6,960 nucleotides of DNA from Methanobacteriota archaeon (lineage in GTDB: Archaea > Halobacteriota > Halobacteria > Halobacteriales > Halalkalicoccaceae), in the NCBI GenBank assembly GCA_022561895.1, contig JADFQH010000155.1, forward strand, positions 1-6,960. Reading direction: 5' to 3'. Position numbers and translations under genes: made by a program. The notes beneath the pieces are model-generated. The model saw only the letters and a list, made by a program, of their open reading frames with translations. It had not been told where the DNA came from and searched no databases. Each line of letters begins with the position of its first letter. Position 1 is the stretch's first letter. This document shows positions 1 to 6,684 of this stretch, piece by piece.

Positions 1-1
1 T

Positions 2-184
2 AGAATTAAGGCGGCTAAAAATCTTGAGCTGCAGGTTAAAGAAAAAACTTTGAAGGCAGTAAAGGATTATCAAGATGCCAAAGAAAAGTCAGATAAAGAG
101 ATTCTTAATGTAAGGAGTAGGGCGGCCAGTATCGTTGTGGATGTTCGTCCCATCATACCTGTTGTTCTTCACGGAACAACTTAA
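2..184 (+). CDS. Unrecognised partial reading frame, Lys/Glu-rich, 5' truncated
   Basis: This frame is open from the window edge to a TAA at 182-184 (60 codons), with no start codon needed because it runs off the edge. The first 40 or so residues are rich in Lys, Glu, Ala and Leu and could form an amphipathic helix or coiled coil (for example LQVKEKTLKAVKDYQDAKEK). Positions 1-110 contain 37 G+C in 110 (34%), with AAA, GAA and ATT codons, quite unlike the acidic GC-rich genes that follow. From roughly 115 onward the composition changes, so the last 20 residues may be read across a junction and not belong to the same protein. I do not recognise the family. It may be a fragment of a bacterial or viral gene joined here by assembly or amplification error. 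Confidence 0.3.
   Translation, partial: RIKAAKNLELQVKEKTLKAVKDYQDAKEKSDKEILNVRSRAASIVVDVRPIIPVVLHGTT
161..180. repeat. Perfect 7-bp inverted repeat with 6-nt loop
   Basis: GTTGTTC at 161-167 and GAACAAC at 174-180 are exact reverse complements around the loop TTCACG. No T-run follows, so it is a poor terminator; it could be a small hairpin or a protein-binding palindrome. It lies just before the TAA of the first reading frame and about 125 nt upstream of the envelope operon. A 7-bp stem can arise by chance. Confidence 0.3.
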
Positions 185-304
185 CACCTCGTAGCTCTCG
201 CGTTTCTGATGAAATATGGGAAATGCTGTTTTATCCCGAACGGAAACGCTACTCTTGTCGCCACGAAAAGGAAGATTGATGTGAGTTCTTTTCGACTATC
301 GGAT

Positions 305-2035
305 ATGGGGAAACGGGGAGTTGTACTCCTAATACTTATCGTTACAGTTATTTTTTCGGGGGCTGCATACGCCCAATCGACGGGAAGTCCGGGCTTCGAC
401 GTTTATACACCTGACAACGTCGTCGAACCCGGTGAGGAAACCGCTGTTTCCGTGATCCTCGAAAACGAGGGACAGATCACTGAGGACGGCAGTGAGACGG
501 AAGAAGCGGCGGTCACCGAAGCCCGTGGCGTGACCGCCGAACTCGATTCGGGTGACGCGCCGGTCTCAGTCAACTCCGGAGAAGCCCAGCTCGGATCAGT
601 TCAACAGGAACAGACGGCGACCGAGAGCTTCGATATTACCGTCGACGGCGATGCCCAGCCGGGAACGTACGAACTCCCGCTCGAACTGACCTACACGTAT
701 ACGCCCGAGGTCGACGGTGACGAGCAGGCGGACGAGGTGACCGAAACGACGACCGAAACCGTCGAAATCGAGATCGACGAGTCCTCGCAGTTCGAGATCG
801 AGGGTGCGACCTCGGGTGTCAGCGCCGGTGAGAGCGGCGAGTCGACGATCGACATCACGAACACCGGGCCGAACGACGCGAGCGAGGCGGTCGTCACCCT
901 CGACGCACCCGACTCGAACCTCGACATCACCTCCCAGAGCACGGATATCTACATCGGCGAGTGGGGGGCCGGCGAGACGGAAGCCATCGACTTCGTGACT
1001 GAACTCGACGAGGACGCCCTCGCACAGGATTATACGATCTACGCGACCGTCGAATATCTCGACGAAAACGAAAATGAGCAGACCTCACGCCAGCTCCGAA
1101 CCGGGATTCCAACGACCGAAGGACAGGGTTTCTCGGTTGATTCGGTCGAAAGCGATCTCTGGGTCGGCGAGGACGGCGAGGTGAGTGGCGAGATCACCAA
1201 CGAGGGACCGAACCAAGTGGACAACGTCGTCCTCCAGCTGGGTGACGGTGGCGGCGAGGAGCTAGACATCCTCGGGGACGTCGGTGAGAGTTCGAGCGTG
1301 GATCTCGGCGAGAACGTCGAACCCAGGGAGACACAGTACTCCGTGGGGACACTCAGCTCGGGAGAGAGCGCCCAGTTCAGCTTTCCGCTTGCGGTGAGCA
1401 GCGAGGCCGAACCCGGCCCGCGCGAGGCGGAGGTGACGACGCGCTATCGAACCCTCGGGGGCGATGTCCAGACGAGCGATCCGCTCGATCTGAGTGTCGA
1501 GATCGGGGATGAACGCGATATTTTCACCGTCGAGTCACAGGACCCCGAGGCGAGCGAGGAGTCGGATGAAACCGGAGCCGAGACGGAGGAAACGGACAGT
1601 ACTGACGATGCGACGTTCGATCCCGGCGAGACGAGTACTCTAGAGATTGCGGTGACGAACGACCACGACGAGACGCTGTCGAACGTCCGCGCTCAGACGT
1701 TCACGAACGACCCGCTCGAAATCGCTGACAGCGAGGTGTTCATCCCCGAGATCGAACCCGGCGAAACGGAACTGTTGCAGTTCGATCTCGAGGTCAGCGA
1801 AGGGGCCGACCCGCAGAGCTATCCCGTCGAGATCGACTTTCAGTACGACGACGAGGAGAACACCGACCAGCTTTCGGACACCTACCAAGTTCCCGTGACC
1901 GTCACCGAACCCGCAGACGATGGACTGTCGTGGGCGCTGGTCGTCTTCGTCGGCGTGATCCTCGTTCTCGCGGCCCTCGCGTGGTGGTTCCGGGACGATA
2001 TCCGCGAGTGGTACGACTCGCTCGATCGGCCATAA
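305..2035 (+). CDS. Secreted, C-terminally anchored CARDB/COG1361-like beta-domain protein
   Basis: The protein (576 residues from ATG 305) opens with a classic signal peptide: MGKRG, a hydrophobic core VVLLILIVTVIF, then AYA before Gln24 as a likely signal peptidase site. The mature part is extremely acidic and holds repeated Ig-like beta units, each with an x-PGE/AGE-x-T-x-x-I-x-N-x-G pattern, beginning near residues 37 (VEPGEETAVSVILENEG), 170 (VSAGESGESTIDITNTGPN), 282 (VGEDGEVSGEITNEGPN) and 437 (FDPGETSTLEIAVTN). A Glu/Asp/Ser/Thr linker lies at about 412-440. One membrane helix at about 541-562 is followed by a short basic/acidic tail, so the bulk faces outside. Haloarchaeal proteins of this type (COG1361, S-layer-like) often sit beside an MMPL transporter, as here; an accessory or adaptor role is inferred. 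The start is uncertain: GTG 281 has an SD-like AAGGAAG before it, and ATG 209 is in frame but would bury the signal peptide. Confidence 0.82.
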   Translation: MGKRGVVLLILIVTVIFSGAAYAQSTGSPGFDVYTPDNVVEPGEETAVSVILENEGQITEDGSETEEAAVTEARGVTAELDSGDAPVSVNSGEAQLGSVQQEQTATESFDITVDGDAQPGTYELPLELTYTYTPEVDGDEQADEVTETTTETVEIEIDESSQFEIEGATSGVSAGESGESTIDITNTGPNDASEAVVTLDAPDSNLDITSQSTDIYIGEWGAGETEAIDFVTELDEDALAQDYTIYATVEYLDENENEQTSRQLRTGIPTTEGQGFSVDSVESDLWVGEDGEVSGEITNEGPNQVDNVVLQLGDGGGEELDILGDVGESSSVDLGENVEPRETQYSVGTLSSGESAQFSFPLAVSSEAEPGPREAEVTTRYRTLGGDVQTSDPLDLSVEIGDERDIFTVESQDPEASEESDETGAETEETDSTDDATFDPGETSTLEIAVTNDHDETLSNVRAQTFTNDPLEIADSEVFIPEIEPGETELLQFDLEVSEGADPQSYPVEIDFQYDDEENTDQLSDTYQVPVTVTEPADDGLSWALVVFVGVILVLAALAWWFRDDIREWYDSLDRP

Positions 2036-4443
2036 TGGCGTCCGTAGAGGGCGGAATCGAGTGGGCGAATCACTGGATCACGGAGCGCTCGGGAGTTGTT
2101 ATCGCGGCGTTTCTGGTCGTCACGCTCCTGTTCGCTGGCGGTCTGGGAGACATCGAACTCGACGAGGGGACCGAGGGATTCGCGGAGGACGTCCCCTCAC
2201 AGCAGGCCTTAGAGGACGTAAACCAGCAGTTCGAGCCGCCGTTCGAGGAGGATCGGCCGACGACACAGCTCATCCACCGCGGGGATAACGTCCTCACACA
2301 GGATGAGCTGGTTCGCACACTGACGCTTCAAGAACGCCTCGAAGGCGATTCGAATCTCAGAATCGAGGAGACGACGAGCGTCGCCGAACTCGTTGCAACG
2401 AGCATCGATCCGGAGGCGGAAACGCCCGAAGAGCAGGCCGCAGTAATCGAGGGCGCGACACAGGGCGAGGTCCGTGAAGCGGTCCGGACGACGTTCGAGG
2501 ACGGCGAACTCGACGAGCTACTGAGCGACGATTTCAACATCGAAGATCCATCCGCGTCTGCGACTATTGCAACAGCCACTCACACAGAACAGGGCGACCC
2601 GGCCGGTAATCAGGAGCGGATCGAGTACGTCGTCGATTCGGTTGGTGGGGACATCATCGTCTTCGGCCAGGGCGTCTTCGAAAACGAGTTCGAGAGCGTG
2701 ATCGGCGACTCACTCGCACTCGTTATTCCCGTCGTGATCGTCCTGATTCTCGGCTTTCTGATCGTCGCCTTTCGCGATCCGTTCGACCTTCTGTTAGGGC
2801 TTGTTGCCCTCGCCATGACTGTCGTCTGGACCTTTGGCTTCACCGGGCTTGCGGGCATCCCCTTCTCGGAGATGCTAATCGCTGTTCCGCCCTTGCTGCT
2901 CGCGATCGGCGTCGATTTCGGGATCCACGCGATCAATCGGTATCGCGAGGAGCGAATCGGGGATCGAAATCCAGCGGAAGCGATGGCTCGGGCGACTCAC
3001 CAGCTTCTGGTCGCCTTCTTTATCGTCACCGGCACCACCGCGATCGGCTTCGGCGCGAACGTCGTGAGCGACCTCCCACCGATTCGGGAGTTCGGCGTCG
3101 TTGCGGGCGTCGGGGTGTTCTTCACCTTCTTGATCTTCGGCATCTTCATGCCCGCGGCGAAGGTCGCGATGGATCGCGCACGGGAGAACCGACCGATCCC
3201 CGAGTTCGGAACGACACCGCTTGGTTCAGAAGAGTCGATTCTTGGGAGGATTCTCCCTGCGGGGGCTGTTGTCGGCCGCAAGGCTCCGGTGGCGATACTG
3301 ATCGTCGCGCTGCTCGTCACCGCGGGTGCAGGTGTTTCTGCGACCAACGTCGATACGACGTTCGACGACGAGGATTTCCTTCCTCCTGAAGATCAACCGG
3401 CGTATCTCGACACCCTCCCCGAGGAACTCCAGCCCGGTGAGTACACCATCACGGGCACGATAAACTACTTAGAGGAGAACTTCGCGACCGGCGACGACGA
3501 TCAGGTGACGATCTACGTCGAGGGGCCGCTAGGGCACGACGCCTCGCTCGAATCGATGGAGCGCGCTGGGCAGAACCCCCCCTCCTCGATCGTCACCGAA
3601 GAGGGCGAGGCCCAGACCGAAAGCATTCTCGACGTGATCGAAACCCAACGGGAGATCGATCCCGAGTTCGACACACTCGTCGAGCGAAACGATCTCAGCG
3701 GAAACGGCGTTCCGGATCGGAATCTCGACGCAATATATGGTGAGCTGTTCGCCTCCGAATCCGAGGAGCAGGCACGACAGTACCTCACCGAGGACCAACG
3801 AAACATGCAGGTGATCTACTCGGTCGAAGCGGAGGCCGACGACGAGCAGATTACTGCGGACATCAACGAACTCGCCGGGGACTATCGAATGGAGGCGACC
3901 CCGACTGGGGAGATCGTCGTCTTTCAAGAGGTTTCCGACCTCATCCTCGAGTCGGCAATCGAGTCGCTCGTGCTCGCGCTCGTCTTTACCGCCATATTTC
4001 TTGTGGCGATCTACTTCCTCCTCGAAGGTCACCTGGCACTCGGCGTCGCGAACCTCGTTCCCATCACCGTAAGCGTCGCGATCCTCGCGGGTTCGATGCC
4101 GATCCTCGGGATTCCTTTTAACGTTCTCACTGGGACGATCCTCCCGATCTCGATCGGGGTCGGGGTCGCCTACTCTGTCCACATCACTCACCGATTCATC
4201 GACGAATACAACCACTTGGGCGATGCCTATGGCTCTCTCCTAATCACCCTCCGGGGAACCGGCGGGGCGCTGACCGCGAGCATGTTAACGACCATCGGCG
4301 GCGCTGGCTCGCTCATGCTCGCGCTTACCCCTATTCTGGGTCAGTTCGGCGTGCTGATGACGATCAGCGTGATCTACTCGTATCTGATGGCGATCGTGAT
4401 CCTGCCGCCGACGCTCGTGCTCTGGGCGCGGTATTTCGGGTGA
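2035..4443 (+). CDS. RND superfamily transporter, MMPL/HAE3-like
   Basis: This 802-residue membrane protein has the duplicated RND plan. Helix 1 (about 17-36) is followed by an acidic external loop (37-224), helices 2-6 (about 225-246, 251-275, 280-300, 323-345, 352-375), helix 7 (417-437), a second acidic external loop (438-640), then helices 8-12 (641-798). The internal repeat is visible in paired signatures: GVDFGIHAINRYREE after helix 4 (from residue 292) and GVGVAYSVHITHRFIDEY at the equivalent place in the second half (from about 709). Family knowledge suggests proton-driven movement of lipids or hydrophobic compounds; the substrate cannot be told from sequence. ATG 2035 is chosen because it overlaps the upstream TAA as TAATG, implying translational coupling, and because it gives a short cytoplasmic N-terminus before helix 1; an in-frame ATG at 1930 lies inside the previous gene. 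Its last 24 nt are repeated after the next two genes. Confidence 0.9.
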   Translation: MASVEGGIEWANHWITERSGVVIAAFLVVTLLFAGGLGDIELDEGTEGFAEDVPSQQALEDVNQQFEPPFEEDRPTTQLIHRGDNVLTQDELVRTLTLQERLEGDSNLRIEETTSVAELVATSIDPEAETPEEQAAVIEGATQGEVREAVRTTFEDGELDELLSDDFNIEDPSASATIATATHTEQGDPAGNQERIEYVVDSVGGDIIVFGQGVFENEFESVIGDSLALVIPVVIVLILGFLIVAFRDPFDLLLGLVALAMTVVWTFGFTGLAGIPFSEMLIAVPPLLLAIGVDFGIHAINRYREERIGDRNPAEAMARATHQLLVAFFIVTGTTAIGFGANVVSDLPPIREFGVVAGVGVFFTFLIFGIFMPAAKVAMDRARENRPIPEFGTTPLGSEESILGRILPAGAVVGRKAPVAILIVALLVTAGAGVSATNVDTTFDDEDFLPPEDQPAYLDTLPEELQPGEYTITGTINYLEENFATGDDDQVTIYVEGPLGHDASLESMERAGQNPPSSIVTEEGEAQTESILDVIETQREIDPEFDTLVERNDLSGNGVPDRNLDAIYGELFASESEEQARQYLTEDQRNMQVIYSVEAEADDEQITADINELAGDYRMEATPTGEIVVFQEVSDLILESAIESLVLALVFTAIFLVAIYFLLEGHLALGVANLVPITVSVAILAGSMPILGIPFNVLTGTILPISIGVGVAYSVHITHRFIDEYNHLGDAYGSLLITLRGTGGALTASMLTTIGGAGSLMLALTPILGQFGVLMTISVIYSYLMAIVILPPTLVLWARYFG
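4420..4443 (+). repeat. Left copy of cassette-flanking direct repeat (3' end of transporter gene)
   Basis: These 24 nt encode the transporter's last residues LWARYFG and its stop. They recur at 5524-5547 with one difference (G4424 is A5528), including 19 contiguous identical bases, GGCGCGGTATTTCGGGTGA. The left copy is the functional gene end and so is likely the original site. Confidence 0.85.
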
Positions 4444-4529
4444 AGCCGACCGCACCATCGAAGTCACTGTACGAGCTGGCGTTCGGTGTTTCATCACTGT
4501 CGGGACTCAAACGGAAACTATTCCCTATC

Positions 4530-4548
4530 ACAAGAATCATATCTTTTC
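4530..4548 (+). promoter_or_regulatory. Archaeal BRE/TATA-like promoter of the cassette
   Basis: A purine-rich BRE-like ACAAGAA (4530-4536) precedes an AT-rich TCATATCTTTT box (4538-4548). The box centre is about 24 nt upstream of ATG 4565, the spacing expected for a leaderless haloarchaeal transcript, and no Shine-Dalgarno sequence is present before that ATG. Confidence 0.5.
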
Positions 4549-4564
4549 GACTCGAATACTTTCC

Positions 4565-5101
4565 ATGGTCGATTCGATGCCTCCGAGCGAACCGCCATCC
4601 TTCGAGGACGCGTTTAGCGGCGACGACATCGAACAGCGCATCTACGGGGCGGTCCTCCAAACGCGCGAGCCAACGACGGCAGGTACGGTCGCAGATCGTA
4701 TCGGCTGCGATCCGAAAACCGCACGGAAATATCTCGGTTGGTTCGCCGATCTCGGGGTCGTCACACACTACGACGGCCATCCGGACACCTACGAACGAAA
4801 CGACGCATACTTCGAGTGGCGACGTATCAACCGACTCGCCGCAGACCACACCATCGAGGAGCTTCAGCAGCGCGTCGGTGAGTTGACCGAGACGATCACG
4901 AACTACGAGCGAGAGTACGACGCTGCGACGCCAAGTAAGGTAGAGGCGCTGGCCGTTGCAGAGGCAGAGACTGCTCGTTCGGTCGACGAGGTGTACGGCG
5001 ATCTCGCGGACTGGATGACCGCTCGACAGGAGCGAGCACGATACGAACGAGCACGGCAGCAACGCGCTGGCGCGACCGAACACGAACGGGTCACCGGGTG
5101 A
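4565..5101 (+). CDS. Winged-helix DNA-binding protein (haloarchaeal), likely regulator/antitoxin partner
   Basis: A 178-residue soluble acidic protein. Residues about 22-80 look like a winged helix: a first helix (DIEQRIYGAVLQT), then TTAGTVADRIGC, a recognition helix DPKTARKYLGWFADLG from residue 49, and a wing with VVTHYDGHPDTYERND. A conserved-looking FEWRRINRLA follows, then a predicted coiled coil at about 94-120 (IEELQQRVGELTETI) suited to dimer formation, and an Arg/Glu/Ala-rich C-terminal helix. From memory, close relatives are widespread in haloarchaea, often labelled as HTH or unknown-function proteins. ATG 4565 fits the TATA spacing; ATG 4577 is possible. The stop TGA (5099-5101) overlaps the GTG start of the next gene, so the two are coupled. 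Autorepression of the pair is inferred, not shown. Confidence 0.85.
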   Translation: MVDSMPPSEPPSFEDAFSGDDIEQRIYGAVLQTREPTTAGTVADRIGCDPKTARKYLGWFADLGVVTHYDGHPDTYERNDAYFEWRRINRLAADHTIEELQQRVGELTETITNYEREYDAATPSKVEALAVAEAETARSVDEVYGDLADWMTARQERARYERARQQRAGATEHERVTG

Positions 5102-5529
5102 GGATGGTCCCGCCAGCCGGTGATGGCAGAAGTCCCGCGCCTATCGACCGACCGATCCTCGAGTTCCTACAAACCCGGCTCCGTACGACAAACCAAGTCC
5201 GAGAAGCCGCCATCACGGACGCAAGCGACCATCTCGAACTCGGCGTCGAATTCGAATCGCGTTACTATCCGACAGTAGTGGATAACGCAACTCTCACCGT
5301 CCGCTGGTATACGAACGACGATTTCAAGGTTCATTATCGGGAACTCCACGCGACCGGCGCTTGGGAGTGTCGTTGGGATCGCCATCCGAATCCCCACAAC
5401 ACACGAGATCACTTCCATCCACTACCGTTGGCTCCGACACCCGGTGAGGATGCCTCATGGCCGACGGACCATCGCGATCTCCTCACGCTCGTTCTCGATG
5501 AAATCGAACAACGAACTGCTGGTCTCTAG
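5098..5529 (+). CDS. Small TumE-like protein, possible toxin of a coupled pair
   Basis: A 143-residue soluble protein starting at GTG 5098 (overlap GTGA with the upstream stop); ATG 5104, two codons in, is an equally good start. An N-terminal helical part (IDRPILEFLQTRLR) is followed by beta-rich sequence (ATLTVRWYTNDDFKVHYREL) and then a striking motif, CRWDRHPNPHNTRDHFH at residues 91-107, with Arg92, Trp93, Asp94, His96, His100, His105 and His107. A final helix (HRDLLTLVLDEIEQR) closes it. The order of a Tyr/His-rich strand, R-W-D, clustered histidines and a C-terminal Leu-rich helix resembles TumE-type (DUF6516-like) toxins as I remember them, which pair with an HTH antitoxin. This is resemblance by eye; no catalytic activity is shown. 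Its stop TAG (5527-5529) lies inside the right direct repeat. Confidence 0.75.
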   Translation: MRMVPPAGDGRSPAPIDRPILEFLQTRLRTTNQVREAAITDASDHLELGVEFESRYYPTVVDNATLTVRWYTNDDFKVHYRELHATGAWECRWDRHPNPHNTRDHFHPLPLAPTPGEDASWPTDHRDLLTLVLDEIEQRTAGL

Positions 5530-5547
5530 GCGCGGTATTTCGGGTGA
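5524..5547 (+). repeat. Right copy of cassette-flanking direct repeat
   Basis: This copy matches 4420-4443 at 23 of 24 positions. The one difference changes the transporter's TGG codon to TAG, which here serves as the stop of the preceding small gene. The offset between copies is 1104 nt, a multiple of three, but nothing is translated from the rest of this copy. Confidence 0.85.
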
Positions 5548-5576
5548 GTGGTGAGGTTTTCCAAACAGGCGTATCG

Positions 5577-5753
5577 CTACGGGATGGAGTCAATGCCATT
5601 TCCAATGAATGCTGTAGCCGTTATGAGCACTCCGAGAACCATTATCCAAAAGTAGAATCCTGTCGTTAGTCCAAGAGCATCTATTAGTCCGCTCAAGCCA
5701 CCCAAAATCGTGATCTGGAATCCGAGAATAACGATAATTTTCTTACTGTTCAT
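5577..5753 (-). CDS. Small two-helix membrane protein of unknown function
   Basis: The 58-residue product starts MNSKKIIVILGFQITILGG and has two hydrophobic spans (about 5-27 and 31-52) joined by a short DALGLTT turn, ending GNGIDSIP. ATG 5753 is preferred over longer in-frame starts because a TATA-like box lies about 27 nt upstream on the minus strand, giving a leaderless message. The longer frame would also run through the pcn start region and read as non-hydrophobic shadow sequence. The 180 nt 5581-5760 contain 78 G+C (43%), clearly below the flanking genes, which suggests acquired or weakly constrained DNA. I recognise no family. It faces away from pcn and converges on the cassette. Confidence 0.65.
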   Translation of the reverse strand: MNSKKIIVILGFQITILGGLSGLIDALGLTTGFYFWIMVLGVLITATAFIGNGIDSIP

Positions 5754-5774
5754 ACCAGCAATTAATTGGCTTGT

Positions 5775-5796
5775 ACTAATATTTTTCTGATCGACA
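5775..5796 (-). promoter_or_regulatory. Archaeal promoter for the small membrane protein
   Basis: Read on the minus strand, CGATCAGAAAAATATTAGT includes a BRE-like purine stretch followed by an AATATTA TATA box. The box is centred near 5780, about 27 nt before ATG 5753, which fits leaderless initiation. Confidence 0.5.
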
Positions 5797-5891
5797 AGAC
5801 GATCACTGATGAGTCTCAGCCGCATTGACTCGGTCGTAAGACGACTCTTATCGAGAGGGCGAACTGCGCTCTCAGTAACCCACGCGCACGC

Positions 5892-5915
5892 ACGAGGAAA
5901 AGCTGCCTTTTTAAG
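5892..5915 (+). promoter_or_regulatory. Archaeal BRE/TATA promoter of pcn
   Basis: A purine-rich BRE-like CGAGGAAAA (about 5893-5901) is followed by a strong TATA box CTTTTTAAG (5907-5915). The box centre is about 29 nt before ATG 5941, predicting a leaderless or few-nucleotide leader. This supports ATG 5941 over the in-frame ATG 5809, which lies upstream of the promoter. Confidence 0.65.
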
Positions 5916-5940
5916 CCGTGCTTTCGTAGCCGAAGGCAAG

Positions 5941-6684
5941 ATGTTCAATGCGATCGTGAGTGCCGACACCCTCGGGACGGCGCTCGATTCCGTGAGTGCG
6001 CTGGTCGAGGAGTGTACAGTCCACCTCAATGAAGACGGGCTGGCGATCCGCGCGGTCGACCCTGCAAACGTCGGTATGGTCGATCTCTCGCTTTCTGCGA
6101 CCGCCTTCGAGTCCTACGAGGCCGACGGCGGAAAGATCGGTGTCAACCTTTCTCGCCTTCAGGACACCGTCGGGATGGCCGATTCGGGCCAGTTGGTTCA
6201 TCTCGAACTCGACGAAGAAACGAGAAAACTCCACATCCAGCTCGACGGACTCGAATATACGCTCGCGCTGATCGATCCCGACTCCATCAGGCAAGAACCG
6301 GATATCCCGGATCTCGACCTCCCCGCGAACATCGTCGTCGAAGGCCGTGACATCAATCGTGCGGTGAAGGCCGCCGATATGGTGAGCGATCACATCGCGC
6401 TAGGTGTCGATGAGAGCGAGTCGGTCTTTTATGTCGAAGCCGAGGGCGACACCGACAACGTCGATCTCCGGCTCGACGAGGCGGATCTGATCGATCTCAC
6501 CCCCGGACCGGCTCATTCCCTCTTTAGTCTCGACTATCTGAAGGACATGAACAAGGCGATCCCAACCGACGGCGAGGTCACGGTCGAACTCGGCGAGGAG
6601 TTCCCCGTGAAACTGCATTTCGAGATCGCCGAAGGAAATGGTCAGGTTACGTATATGTTAGCGCCACGGATTCAGAGCGACTAG
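5941..6684 (+). CDS. pcn: DNA polymerase sliding clamp (PCNA)
   Basis: The 247-residue product has the standard archaeal PCNA length and sequence landmarks throughout. The N-terminus MFNAIVSADTLGTALDSVSA leads to LVEECTVHLNEDGLAIRAVD and then PANVGMVDLSL, the family's dGi-x-xx-avDpa-x-v-x-mv signature. The interdomain connector lies at about 112-127 (DPDSIRQEPDIPDLDL), and the C-terminal strand ends MLAPRIQSD, equivalent to the usual APRi/APKi tail that with the connector forms the pocket for PIP-box partners. As a homotrimeric ring it tethers replicative polymerases, FEN1, ligase and other enzymes to DNA in the cytoplasm. The protein is strongly acidic, as haloarchaeal clamps are. ATG 5941 matches the conserved family start and the TATA spacing; the 44-residue extension from ATG 5809 is basic and unlike PCNA. 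Transcription appears to be from its own promoter. Confidence 0.97.
   Translation: MFNAIVSADTLGTALDSVSALVEECTVHLNEDGLAIRAVDPANVGMVDLSLSATAFESYEADGGKIGVNLSRLQDTVGMADSGQLVHLELDEETRKLHIQLDGLEYTLALIDPDSIRQEPDIPDLDLPANIVVEGRDINRAVKAADMVSDHIALGVDESESVFYVEAEGDTDNVDLRLDEADLIDLTPGPAHSLFSLDYLKDMNKAIPTDGEVTVELGEEFPVKLHFEIAEGNGQVTYMLAPRIQSD

Larger units (their letters stand above)
4444..5547 (+). mobile_element. Putative inserted two-gene cassette bounded by direct repeats
   Basis: The segment between the end of the left repeat and the end of the right repeat is 1104 bp. It holds one promoter, a winged-helix gene and a small downstream gene, all on the plus strand. Removing 4444-5547 would leave the transporter gene intact, followed directly by the AT-rich stretch. 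That is the arrangement left by site-specific or homologous insertion into a gene's 3' end. I see no recombinase, no transposase and no terminal inverted repeats within it, so if it is mobile it must depend on enzymes supplied elsewhere. Ectopic duplication, or an assembly artefact, could give the same picture. Confidence 0.35.

Noticed and set aside
1930..2034. Earlier start for the RND transporter at ATG 1930
   Set aside because: It lies inside the coding and membrane-helix region of the upstream gene and translates to an Arg-rich shadow peptide; ATG 2035 overlaps the upstream stop and precedes the first helix sensibly.
3529..4215. 228-codon open frame on the minus strand
   Set aside because: It is the antisense shadow of the transporter gene: long open antisense frames are routine in haloarchaeal GC-rich genes, and the product is an Asp/Arg/Val mix with no domain.
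4364..5083. 239-codon minus-strand frame across the transporter end and the winged-helix gene
   Set aside because: It runs antisense through two unrelated plus-strand genes and their intergenic region, with no domain and no promoter support.
4444..5523. Terminal inverted repeats or a transposase in the cassette
   Set aside because: I compared both inner edges and found no matching inverted ends and no DDE, HUH or integrase motif in either protein.
5809..5940. 44-residue N-terminal extension of PCNA from ATG 5809
   Set aside because: It lies across the pcn promoter, is basic and Arg-rich, and has no counterpart in PCNA proteins; the conserved start MFNAIVS is at 5941.
5754..6029. Longer version of the small membrane protein (150 residues)
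   Set aside because: The extra N-terminal part is antisense to the pcn start region and lacks membrane character; the TATA-like box supports the short form.
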